From NCBI GenBank assembly GCA_049976725.1, contig JBMFHR010000041.1, positions 1-7,282 on the forward strand: DNA of 7,282 nt, given 5' to 3'. The translations under genes were made by a program, and so were the position numbers. The stretch comes from Conexivisphaera sp049976725 (GTDB lineage Archaea > Thermoproteota > Nitrososphaeria > Conexivisphaerales > Conexivisphaeraceae). Shown here piece by piece: positions 1 to 6,615 of the stretch. Numbering within the stretch: position 1 is the stretch's first letter; the number at the start of each line of letters is the position of its first letter. Under the pieces are notes generated by a model. The model had not been told where the DNA came from. It ran no database searches and saw only the letters and a list, made by a program, of their open reading frames with translations.

Positions 1-47
1 CGGGGGAGGCGGCGCCTCGCCCGAGTGAGGGAGCGCGCCTCCTAACG

Positions 48-55
48 CTTTTATC
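48..55 (+). promoter_or_regulatory. TATA box of the ileS promoter (leaderless)
   Basis: CTTTTATC is the only AT-rich stretch in the first 79 bases. Its centre lies about 28 bases before the ATG at 80. Archaeal transcription usually starts 25-28 bases after the TATA centre, so the transcript should begin at or next to the start codon with no leader. No Shine-Dalgarno sequence precedes the ATG, which fits. The promoter call is inference from spacing and composition. Confidence 0.65.
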
Positions 56-56
56 T

Positions 57-69
57 GCCCGCACCGGGC
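57..69. repeat. Short inverted repeat between TATA box and start of ileS
   Basis: GCCCG-cac-CGGGC is a perfect 5-base inverted repeat with a 3-base spacer. It sits just after the TATA box and before the predicted transcription start, a place where archaeal repressors often bind. In DNA this rich in G and C such a repeat can also arise by chance, so an operator role is only a suggestion. Confidence 0.3.
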
Positions 70-79
70 GCTCTCCCCC

Positions 80-3000
80 ATGGGAGCCCCCGCGCTGAAG
101 GAGCTCGAGGAGGACGTCAGGCGCATCTGGGAGTCCGAGGATGTCAGGAGGGCGCTGGAGGCTAGGGGAGGGGAGGTGGAGGGGTTCATAGAGGGCCCCC
201 CCACGATGAACGGGGAGCCGCACGTCGGCCACCTGAGGGGCAGGATGCTGAAGGACGTCTGGTTCAGGCTGGAGACCATGAGGGGGAGGATGGTCGTCTT
301 CAGGGCCGGCTGGGACACGCAGGGGCTCCCCGTGGAGCTCCAGGCCGAGAGGGAGCTGGGACTGACCGGCAGCAAGGCCGAGGTCCTCCGCAGGGCGTCA
401 GTTGAGAGGCTGGTGGAGAAGTGCAAGGAGATAGTCCACAAGTACAATGAGTCCTGGAGGAGGGCCGACAGGCTCCTCGGCATGATGTTCGACTACGACC
501 GCGCCTACTGGACCTACAGGGATGAGTACATAGAGAGGGAGTGGCAGTACCTGAGGAGGGCGTGGGAGTCCGGGATCCTGGGGGAGGGATACCGCGTGGT
601 CGCGTACTGCCCCAGCTGCCAGACCTCCCTGAGCCACAGCGAGGTCGCGTCCAGCTACGAGAGGCTGGAGGACCCGTCCGTGTACTACAAGGTCAGGGTC
701 GTGGGCGAGGGCAACACGTACCTGGTGGTCTGGACCACGATGCCGTTCACCGTCGTGACGGACGAGCTGGTCGGCGTCAACCCGGACGCCACCTACGCCT
801 ACGTGGACGTGGGAGGGGAGGTCTGGGTCGTGGCCGAGGGGAGGCTGGCGGACCTCGGGCTGGAGGGGAAGCCCATAATGAGGAGGGTCAGGGGCTCCGA
901 GCTGGAGGGGCTGAGGTACGAGCCGCCGCTGCTGGAGGAGGTCCCCGGCCAGAGGAGGCTGGCGGAGGAGGGGCGCGTGCACCGCGTGGTGGCGGAGCCC
1001 TTCGTGGACCCGACCACGGGCAGCGGGATAGTCCACCTCTCGCCGGCGAACGGGGAGGAGGACTTCGAGGTGGCCAGGAGGAGGGGGCTGCCGGTCTTCA
1101 ACCCCATAGACGATCAGGCCGTGTTCACCGAGGAGGCCGGGAAGTACGCGGGGAAGTTCGTGAGGGACGCGGACCAGGAGGTCGTGGAGGACCTGAGGAG
1201 GAAGGGGCTGCTCGTGCGCTCCGAGAGGATAGTCCACGATTACCCCGTGTGCTGGAGGAGCGGGCACAGGCTGGTCTTCGTGGCCAGGCGCGAGTACTAT
1301 TACTGGATAGATAGGATAGTCGACGCGGCGCTCAGGGCCGCGGAGGGGGTCGAGTACTTCTACCAGCAGCCCAGGAACAGGTTCCTTGAGATAATAAGGG
1401 AGGCCAGGCCCTGGTGCATCAGCAGGGAGAGGTACTGGGGTACCCCGCTCCCGATCTGGGTCTGCGAGAGGTGCGGGCACAAGTTCATGGTCTCCTCGAG
1501 GAGGGAGATCCTGGAGAACGCGCTGGAGCTGCCGGACGGCCCCAACTTCGAGCTCCACAGGCCCTGGATAGACAGGGTGGTGCTCAGGTGCCCCAAGTGC
1601 GGGGGGCCGGCCCGCAGGGAACCCTTCGTGCTTGACACGTGGCACAACAGCGGCGCGGCGCCCTATGCCTCGATGAGCGACGAGGAGTTCGAGTCCCTCG
1701 TGCCAGCCCCGTTCCTCACAGAGGGGATAGACCAGACCAGGGGGTGGGCCTACTCGCTCCTCATGGAGCACGTTATAATGACTGGGAAGCCGACGGCGCC
1801 CTTCCGCTCGTTCCTGTTCACCGGCCACGTGCTGGACGAGAGGGGGGAGAAGATGAGCAAGTCCAAGGGGAACGTCATCTACGCCCTGGACATACTGACC
1901 AGGGAGCCGGTGGACGTCGTGCGCTTCTACCTAGTCTGGAAGTCGAGCCCGATAGACCCGATTAATTTCTCCGAGAAAGAGATGAGGGGCAGACCCTACC
2001 AGGTGATCAACACGCTCATGAACCTGGCGGCGTTCCTCGAGGAGAACGGGGGGTACGACGGGTACCGCTGGGGAGGGGAGGACGTCCGCGCGCTCGCCGG
2101 GGACCCGGCCCTGAGGCCGCAGGACAGGTGGGTGCTCTCCGAGCTGCAGGGACTGATCTCGGGCGTGATGGCGGCCTATGGCTCGGCCAGGTTCCACGAG
2201 GCCGCCAGGGCCATCGAGCGCTTCGTGATAGAGGTCCTGAGCCAGAGGTACGTGCCGCTCGTGAGGCAGGAGCTGTGGGACGACAGCCCGGAGACCCTGC
2301 CCAGGAGGATGGCGATCTACGGCGTCCTGGCGCACTCGCTCTTCTCGGTGATCAGGCTCCTCCACCCGATATCCCCCTACGCGACCGATCACATCTACAA
2401 CAGGCTCTTCTCCGGCGGCAGGAGGTCGACGCTGCTCCTGGAGCGCCTCCCGGAGCCGGCCCCGGAGCTCGAGGACGAGGGGCTGGAGCGCGCCTTCGAG
2501 GCGTTCTGGGAGATCGTCTCGGTGGCGAACGCCGCCAGGATGAGGGCCGGGCTGAAGAGGAGGTGGGCGCTCCCCAGGGCCAGGGTCCGCTCGCCCGTGG
2601 GGATACCGAGGGAGCTGGGCGAGCTCCTGAGGTCGATGCTGAACGTGAGGGAGCTGGAGCTCGTCGAGGATCCCCGGGAGCTGGGCGCGGCCCTCAGCGC
2701 CAGGCCCGTGAGGCCCGAGATAGGGAAGGCGTTCGGCAGGAGGACGAGGGAGGTGGAGGCGGCCATAGCGGCAGCCGACCCGTGGAGGCTCGAGGAGGAG
2801 CTGCGCTCGAGGGGGACAGCGACGGTCGGCGACGGCCTCCAGGTGACGAGGGACATGGTGGAGTTCTCGCTCGAAGTCGGGGAGGGACTGGCCGGGGCGT
2901 TCAGGGACGGGTACGCCGTGGTCCTGGACACCAGGAGGGACGAGGAGCTAGTGGCCGAGGGGATAGTGAGGGACGTCGCCAGGAGGATCCAGGTCCTGAG

Positions 3001-3208
3001 GAAGGAGAGGGGCTACAGGCCGACGGACATCCTGGACGTGGTGAGGATAGCGGGCCTCCCGGACGAGGCCAGGAGGGCCGTGGAGTCGAGGTCCGGGGAG
3101 CTGTCCAGGCTGGTGCGCGCCAGGAGGGTGGAGGTCCTGGGGAGCCCGGACGGCGAGGGGTGGGCGGAGTTCGAGCTCGACGGCTCCAGGATCTACCTGG
3201 AGGTGTAG
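80..3208 (+). CDS. ileS: Isoleucyl-tRNA synthetase (class I, archaeal type)
   Basis: Cytoplasmic enzyme that activates isoleucine with ATP and charges tRNA-Ile. The 1042 residues match the usual length of archaeal IleRS. In order: HVGH signature at 48-51; GWDTQGLPVE around 77-86; a CPSC pair at 177-180; the CP1 editing domain, with WTTMPFT from 218 and GEEDFEV with Asp328, probably the editing aspartate; WCISRERYWG at 445-454; a zinc-ribbon insertion with Cys462/465 and Cys504/507; DTWHNSG from 519; EGIDQTRGWAYSLL from 548; KMSKS at 591-595; an alpha-helical anticodon-binding domain of about 640-800; and a C-terminal region with EGIVRDVARRIQ from 960. WCISRERYWG and the Thr-rich editing segment favour IleRS over ValRS or LeuRS. 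The ATG at 80 is chosen because the TATA box places transcription start there and residues begin normally before the HIGH motif. It is followed after 3 bases by a phosphatase gene, probably in one transcript. No damage seen. Confidence 0.97.
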   Translation: MGAPALKELEEDVRRIWESEDVRRALEARGGEVEGFIEGPPTMNGEPHVGHLRGRMLKDVWFRLETMRGRMVVFRAGWDTQGLPVELQAERELGLTGSKAEVLRRASVERLVEKCKEIVHKYNESWRRADRLLGMMFDYDRAYWTYRDEYIEREWQYLRRAWESGILGEGYRVVAYCPSCQTSLSHSEVASSYERLEDPSVYYKVRVVGEGNTYLVVWTTMPFTVVTDELVGVNPDATYAYVDVGGEVWVVAEGRLADLGLEGKPIMRRVRGSELEGLRYEPPLLEEVPGQRRLAEEGRVHRVVAEPFVDPTTGSGIVHLSPANGEEDFEVARRRGLPVFNPIDDQAVFTEEAGKYAGKFVRDADQEVVEDLRRKGLLVRSERIVHDYPVCWRSGHRLVFVARREYYYWIDRIVDAALRAAEGVEYFYQQPRNRFLEIIREARPWCISRERYWGTPLPIWVCERCGHKFMVSSRREILENALELPDGPNFELHRPWIDRVVLRCPKCGGPARREPFVLDTWHNSGAAPYASMSDEEFESLVPAPFLTEGIDQTRGWAYSLLMEHVIMTGKPTAPFRSFLFTGHVLDERGEKMSKSKGNVIYALDILTREPVDVVRFYLVWKSSPIDPINFSEKEMRGRPYQVINTLMNLAAFLEENGGYDGYRWGGEDVRALAGDPALRPQDRWVLSELQGLISGVMAAYGSARFHEAARAIERFVIEVLSQRYVPLVRQELWDDSPETLPRRMAIYGVLAHSLFSVIRLLHPISPYATDHIYNRLFSGGRRSTLLLERLPEPAPELEDEGLERAFEAFWEIVSVANAARMRAGLKRRWALPRARVRSPVGIPRELGELLRSMLNVRELELVEDPRELGAALSARPVRPEIGKAFGRRTREVEAAIAAADPWRLEEELRSRGTATVGDGLQVTRDMVEFSLEVGEGLAGAFRDGYAVVLDTRRDEELVAEGIVRDVARRIQVLRKERGYRPTDILDVVRIAGLPDEARRAVESRSGELSRLVRARRVEVLGSPDGEGWAEFELDGSRIYLEV
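3199..3205 (+). promoter_or_regulatory. Shine-Dalgarno site for the phosphatase gene
   Basis: GGAGGTG, a full match to the expected complement of the 3' end of archaeal 16S rRNA, lies inside the last codons of ileS and 6 bases before the TTG at 3212. It decides the rare TTG start and shows that this downstream gene of an operon is translated by a leadered mechanism, unlike ileS. Confidence 0.8.
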
Positions 3209-3211
3209 CGG

Positions 3212-4060
3212 TTGGCCCCGGGGTCCGCGGAGCTGGAGCTGGTGAGGGACGCGCTGAGGGCGGCGCAGGAAGCCGTGTCGAGGTCGCTCGCGGACCGCGG
3301 GAGGGAGTACACGGGGACCAGGGGGTACTTCGGGGACGCGACGCTCGTGGTGGACAGGGCCGCCGAGGAGGCGGTGCTCTCCGTTATCGGGAGGTCGGCG
3401 CCCGACGCCTACGTGGTGAGCGAGGAGGCCGGGCTGAGGGAGGGGAGCGGCCCGCTCGTTCTGCTCGACCCCGTCGACGGGTCCATGAACGCGAGGAGGG
3501 GGATCCCGGCCTTCTCCACGGCCATAGCGGTCACGAGGCCCGGGGGGAGGAGGTACGCGGACATCGTGGCGGCGGGCATCGTGGATCACGCGACCGGCGA
3601 GATCATCTGGGGCGACTCGGACGGCGTGTACCTGGGGTGGAGGCCGGCGGGGCCCTCGGGGGTGGAGCGCCTGGACGAGGCGCTGGTCGACATGCAGTCC
3701 CAGGTCTACGCGGCCGGCGAGGAGGAGATCGGGGGAATCGCGGCCCTCATGAGGAGGACGAAGTACCCAAGGATCCTGGGCAGCGCGGCCCTCGGGATAG
3801 CGTACGTCGCGATCGGGAGGGCTGACGCGTTCGTGGCGCACTACGGGGGGCTCAGGACGTTCGACTGCGTCCCGTCCATGTTCCTCCTGGAGGCCGCGGG
3901 CGGCTACCTGGCCCCGTTGGGCGTGGACCTGGACTCGCTGGAGCTGGACTCCGGAGCGCGCCTGAGGCTCATCGCCGCGGGGAGCAGGAGGCTGATGGAG
4001 GAGCTGCTGGGGGTGCTCGGCGTGGAGGCGAGGGTCAGAGGTGGAAGGGCTTCCCGCTGA
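3212..4060 (+). CDS. Inositol monophosphatase / fructose-1,6-bisphosphatase family phosphatase (archaeal type)
   Basis: Probably a Mg-dependent sugar-phosphate phosphatase. In archaea this family hydrolyses inositol-1-phosphate, fructose-1,6-bisphosphate, or both, serving inositol lipids and solutes or gluconeogenesis. The 282 residues carry the family's metal ligands: SEEAG with Glu71/Glu72, DPVDGS at 86-91, and FDC with Asp218. Asp48 in a VVDRAAEEA helix is in the usual place. LGSAALGIAYVAIGRADAF and a C-terminal EAAGG also fit the archaeal FBPase/IMPase pattern. The third motif usually reads (W/Y)DxAAG, but here it is FDCVPS: the Asp is kept and the Ala-Gly pair is lost, which may alter substrate preference. 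The TTG start is supported by a perfect Shine-Dalgarno site. It follows ileS after 3 bases and is probably cotranscribed with it, without an obvious functional link. Its last 26 bases overlap the convergent Trm112-like gene. Family assignment is firm; the substrate cannot be told from sequence. Confidence 0.88.
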   Translation: MAPGSAELELVRDALRAAQEAVSRSLADRGREYTGTRGYFGDATLVVDRAAEEAVLSVIGRSAPDAYVVSEEAGLREGSGPLVLLDPVDGSMNARRGIPAFSTAIAVTRPGGRRYADIVAAGIVDHATGEIIWGDSDGVYLGWRPAGPSGVERLDEALVDMQSQVYAAGEEEIGGIAALMRRTKYPRILGSAALGIAYVAIGRADAFVAHYGGLRTFDCVPSMFLLEAAGGYLAPLGVDLDSLELDSGARLRLIAAGSRRLMEELLGVLGVEARVRGGRASR

Positions 4061-4421
4061 GGGCCACGTCGGGCGCCCTGTCCCTGAACCTCGAGAGGAA
4101 CTCCAGCTCCCTGTTCCTGTTCCTGAGCTTGTCCGGCAGCATGTGCGGTATCTCGTCTATTATGGGGTACCAGCGGCCGCACTTGGGGCAGACCAGCAGC
4201 CCGTTGACGACCACGTGCCTCATGCACTCGGAGCAGTTCTGGACGTAGGCCTTCCTGTCGACGCCCCTCATGTCGACGCCCCTGAAGGCGCACCTGAGCT
4301 CGCAGGGCGCCTCCTCGAGCTTGGCGTCGACGTCCTCCACCCTCTCCTCGAAGACGCGCAGCTCCAGGGGGAAGCCCCTGCACATGGGGCACGCGAGGAC
4401 GTCGAGCAGCCAGTACCTCAC
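4035..4421 (-). CDS. Trm112-like zinc protein (probable activator of methyltransferases)
   Basis: Small soluble protein of 128 residues in the Trm112 family. In eukaryotes and in Haloferax, Trm112 binds and stabilises several SAM-dependent methyltransferases that modify tRNA, rRNA or release factors. It opens with MRYWLLDVLACPMC and later has LLVCPKCGRWYPIIDEIPHMLPD, both typical of the family. Cys11/Cys14 and Cys78/Cys81 are the expected zinc ligands. Two further pairs, Cys40/Cys44 and Cys63/Cys66, lie in the middle and could form a second zinc site. The start is GTG at 4421, chosen because the conserved RYWLLDVLACP block follows at once and because a TATA box lies about 27 bases upstream, implying a leaderless message. 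It follows the MTHFR-like gene by 31 bases on the same strand and lies two genes after the SAM synthetase, fitting a role in methylation. A stand-alone zinc-ribbon protein of other function is possible but less likely. Confidence 0.85.
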   Translation of the reverse strand: MRYWLLDVLACPMCRGFPLELRVFEERVEDVDAKLEEAPCELRCAFRGVDMRGVDRKAYVQNCSECMRHVVVNGLLVCPKCGRWYPIIDEIPHMLPDKLRNRNRELEFLSRFRDRAPDVALSGKPFHL

Positions 4422-4443
4422 GCACCACCGCGGGCGCGGCCCC

Positions 4444-4451
4444 CTTAAATC
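4444..4451 (-). promoter_or_regulatory. TATA box for the Trm112-like gene (leaderless)
   Basis: On the minus strand GATTTAAG is centred about 27 bases before the GTG at 4421, the standard archaeal TATA-to-start distance. It begins 1 base after the TAA stop of the upstream MTHFR-like gene. The Trm112-like gene could therefore be transcribed alone as well as by read-through from mat. Confidence 0.55.
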
Positions 4452-4452
4452 G

Positions 4453-5238
4453 TTAGTCCAGGATGGAGGCCAGGGACTCCAGGAACTGCTCCAGGCCTTC
4501 GCGCGACTGGCCGAGGGGCGAGACGTACGCGTGTGACCTGAGGCGCCCCGGGAGGGACTCGAGGGACCTGAGGAGCTCGCGCGGCTCGGGCGCCCTGGCC
4601 CCCGTTATGGACTCCAGGCGGGACCTGGCGGCCTCTGTGGGCGCGTAGGGGATCCCGAGGGCCACGGGGACGCCGAGCGACGCGAGCCGATCGAGCGCCC
4701 CGGCCGCGGACGAGGGATCCGTGAGGAGCTGGGAGAGCAGGAGGTTGGCGCCGGCCTCCACCTTGGAACGGGCCAGCCGCACGGAGCGCTCGCTCGCGGG
4801 GTCCACCGCCGCGCCCCTGAGGAAGCAGGGGCGCTCACGGAGCGCCGCCCTGAGCGGCGCTGAGACGCGCAGGCCCTCGGTGACCCTCGGGAGGGAGGAG
4901 GCGATCCTCAGGGCGTCCAGTACCCCCAGGGAATCCTGGCACGCCCGCGAGTCGCCCGCCACCAGGACCACGCCCGCCAGCCCGGAGGCGTGGGCGGTTA
5001 GTATCCTCGAGACGGAGGCCGCGGCTGACCTCGCTCCCAGCGATACCGCGGGGAGCGCCGGCACGCCGAGCGACTGCGCCGAGAGCGCCGCGGCCAGCGA
5101 GTCGAAGTTCGCGTTCCCGAGCGGCAGGTCCGCCGCGAACGCGGCGTCAACGAGCCCCCTCGAGTGGAGCCTCGCCAGGAGGCCCGTGTCGGAGGGGTGC
5201 CAGAACTCGAGTATGACGCGCGGCCCGGGGCAGCTCAA
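4453..5238 (-). CDS. Methylenetetrahydrofolate reductase-like protein (compact MetF family)
   Basis: Predicted TIM-barrel flavoprotein of the MetF/MTHFR family, which reduces methylene-tetrahydrofolate, or in archaea possibly a related pterin, to the methyl form used for methionine. Visible motifs: ILEF with Glu11, in the place of the E. coli catalytic Glu28; ADLPLGNANFDSLAAA at 36-51, like the TDxPxG segment of other MetF proteins; VLVAGD with Asp96, matching E. coli Asp120; FLRGAAVDP from 139; EAGANLLLSQ with Gln170, matching Gln183; and GVPVALGIPYAP. At 261 residues it is shorter than the roughly 296 of E. coli MetF. The loss falls mainly in the helical stretch after residue 216, before the C-terminal SHAYVSPLG. 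The TTG start is one base after the stop of mat, and no other early start exists in this frame. No clear Shine-Dalgarno site is seen, so coupling to mat is likely. Family placement rests on motifs I aligned by eye; the true substrate is open. Confidence 0.75.
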   Translation of the reverse strand: MSCPGPRVILEFWHPSDTGLLARLHSRGLVDAAFAADLPLGNANFDSLAAALSAQSLGVPALPAVSLGARSAAASVSRILTAHASGLAGVVLVAGDSRACQDSLGVLDALRIASSLPRVTEGLRVSAPLRAALRERPCFLRGAAVDPASERSVRLARSKVEAGANLLLSQLLTDPSSAAGALDRLASLGVPVALGIPYAPTEAARSRLESITGARAPEPRELLRSLESLPGRLRSHAYVSPLGQSREGLEQFLESLASILD

Positions 5239-5239
5239 C

Positions 5240-6454
5240 TCAGAAGAGCTCGTACCTGCGCTGTATCACGTCCTCCCAGATCCTGGGGAGCCTCGAGAGC
5301 TCCTCCTCGACCAGGGAGGAGGCGTAGCTCCTGACGCGATCCTCGCTCGCGCTCCCGTAGTACTCGACCTGCACGGCCTGCGGCTCGTCTATCGGGTGGC
5401 CGATCTTGCTCAGCATGTAGCAGTAGGCCTCGTCAACCCCCTGGACCTCGGAGACCAGCCTGTCCACGATCTCCCGGGCGGCTATGTTGTATATCTTGCC
5501 GACGTGGTTCACCGGGTTCTTCCCGGCGGCCGCCTCCAGGGACATGGGCCTCATGGGCGTTATGAGCCCGCCGACCCTGTTCCCCCTGCCCACCTGGCCG
5601 TCGTCCCCGTTCTCGGCGCTCAGGCCGGTCACGGTGAGGTAGTAGCTGCCCCTCTCGTAGTCGTCCGCCGCGTTGAAGTTCACGTCGACGTCCTTGTCCG
5701 TCAGGCGGGAGGCGAGCCTGAGTATCTCCTCCTTCACCTCGCGCGCCACCGAGGCGTACTGGTCCCTGTCCCTTATCAGCCTGGACACCATGGCGGCCGC
5801 GACTGTCAGGCGTATCGAGCCGTTCTCCCTGAGCCCCATGACCTTGACGTCCTCGCCCACCTCGGGCCTGCGGGACTTGAAATCGGGCGAGTTGAGCAGC
5901 CTCTCGGTCTCCATGACCAGCCTCTCGGTCTCCGTGAGGGGCGCGAACGCGACCCCCAGGCTGGTGTCGTTGGCCAGGGGGACCCCGGAGCCCGACTCGA
6001 AGACGTGCACCAGGTCGACGCTGCCGGGCTTCACGCGGTAATCGACGACGACGTGCGAGTCGACGTCCAGGAAGCGGAACTCCCTCCTCAGCCACGACTT
6101 CGTCGTGCTGAGTATTATGCTGCCTATCGGGACGACTTCCGTGGTGCCGCCCTTCTCGACCTTCGTGGTGGCCCTCCCCACTATCATGAGGTACATCGGC
6201 TCGAGGACCTCCCCTCCGCCGAACCAGGCCCTGGACTGGCCCCCTATCAGGACGCACTTGTCGAGGTTGTGGTGGAAGATCCTGCCGTACTTCTCTAGGT
6301 AGTACCTCGAGAGGGACACGCTGGCCTCCTCGGCCGCCCTGTCGCATATGGTGTCCGGATGCCCCTTCCCCTTGCGCTCGACCATCTCGATGGGCCTGGA
6401 GCTGACCGGAACGCCGTGACCCCTCGAGATCATCAGCCGGTGGCCTGAACCCAT
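5240..6454 (-). CDS. mat: S-adenosylmethionine synthetase, archaeal type (methionine adenosyltransferase)
   Basis: Makes S-adenosylmethionine from methionine and ATP, the methyl donor for the cell. It belongs to the archaeal family, distinct from bacterial MetK. From the chosen start it has 404 residues, close to the 406 of the Methanocaldococcus jannaschii enzyme. Family blocks are all present: VERKGKGHPD (25-34), HHN (61-63), FGGGEV (78-83), VPLANDTS (158-165), VGEDVKVMG (199-207), NAADDYER (261-268), GDDGQVGRGNR (283-293), and GKNPVNHVGKIYN (311-323). The HHNTDQ seen in M. jannaschii reads HHNLDK here. The frame is open up to a GTG at 6499. I choose the ATG at 6454 because a TATA box at 6479-6486 would lie inside the longer version and places transcription start at this ATG, and because the N-terminal length then fits the family. 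It heads a tight run with the MTHFR-like and Trm112-like genes. Confidence 0.96.
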   Translation of the reverse strand: MGSGHRLMISRGHGVPVSSRPIEMVERKGKGHPDTICDRAAEEASVSLSRYYLEKYGRIFHHNLDKCVLIGGQSRAWFGGGEVLEPMYLMIVGRATTKVEKGGTTEVVPIGSIILSTTKSWLRREFRFLDVDSHVVVDYRVKPGSVDLVHVFESGSGVPLANDTSLGVAFAPLTETERLVMETERLLNSPDFKSRRPEVGEDVKVMGLRENGSIRLTVAAAMVSRLIRDRDQYASVAREVKEEILRLASRLTDKDVDVNFNAADDYERGSYYLTVTGLSAENGDDGQVGRGNRVGGLITPMRPMSLEAAAGKNPVNHVGKIYNIAAREIVDRLVSEVQGVDEAYCYMLSKIGHPIDEPQAVQVEYYGSASEDRVRSYASSLVEEELSRLPRIWEDVIQRRYELF

Positions 6455-6477
6455 TTGGGGCAGCGTGGTCCCCGGCT

Positions 6478-6488
6478 CAAATATATCC
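6478..6488 (-). promoter_or_regulatory. mat: TATA box of the mat promoter (leaderless)
   Basis: The minus strand reads GGATATATTTG. The AT core 6479-6486 is centred about 28 bases before the ATG at 6454, so transcription should begin at the start codon. No Shine-Dalgarno site precedes this ATG. The element would be coding if the GTG at 6499 were the start, which argues against that start. A GGGG/CCCC inverted repeat (6470-6473 with 6457-6460) lies between the TATA box and the start. Confidence 0.7.
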
Positions 6489-6510
6489 GTTGCCCTCACG
6501 AGCCCGGGCC

Positions 6511-6520
6511 AAGTATATCC
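6511..6520 (-). promoter_or_regulatory. Second TATA-like element upstream of mat
   Basis: GGATATACTT on the minus strand, followed by GGCCCGGG, matches the proximal mat promoter at 15 of 18 positions with an offset of exactly 32 bases. It predicts a start near 6489, which would give mat a leader of about 35 bases. It may be a duplicated promoter or a weaker alternative. Its core is partly symmetric, so plus-strand activity is also possible. Confidence 0.4.
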
Positions 6521-6615
6521 TCCGTGCCCTGACCACGCGCCCGGGAGGGCTTCGCCGACGTCGCGCGGATGGGGAACCGCCTGGATGATGGTTGGGGGGG
6601 TGAGGGTTGATGCCC

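Noticed and set aside
398..1828. Long minus-strand open frame (476 residues) under ileS
   Set aside because: It lies fully inside ileS, is rich in Pro/His/Leu/Val without family motifs, and arises because GC-rich DNA has few stop codons. The plus-strand ileS carries every IleRS motif.
2128..3825. Plus-strand frame of 565 residues crossing the ileS/phosphatase junction
   Set aside because: Arg/Gly-rich low-complexity translation in another frame over two well-supported genes.
4721..6298. Plus-strand frame of 525 residues opposite the MTHFR-like and mat genes
   Set aside because: No recognisable domain. The minus-strand genes have strong family motifs, so this is a shadow.
6571..6606. G-quadruplex from the G7 run and nearby GGG tracts
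   Set aside because: A fourth tract needs a loop of about 19 bases, so only a weak structure is possible.
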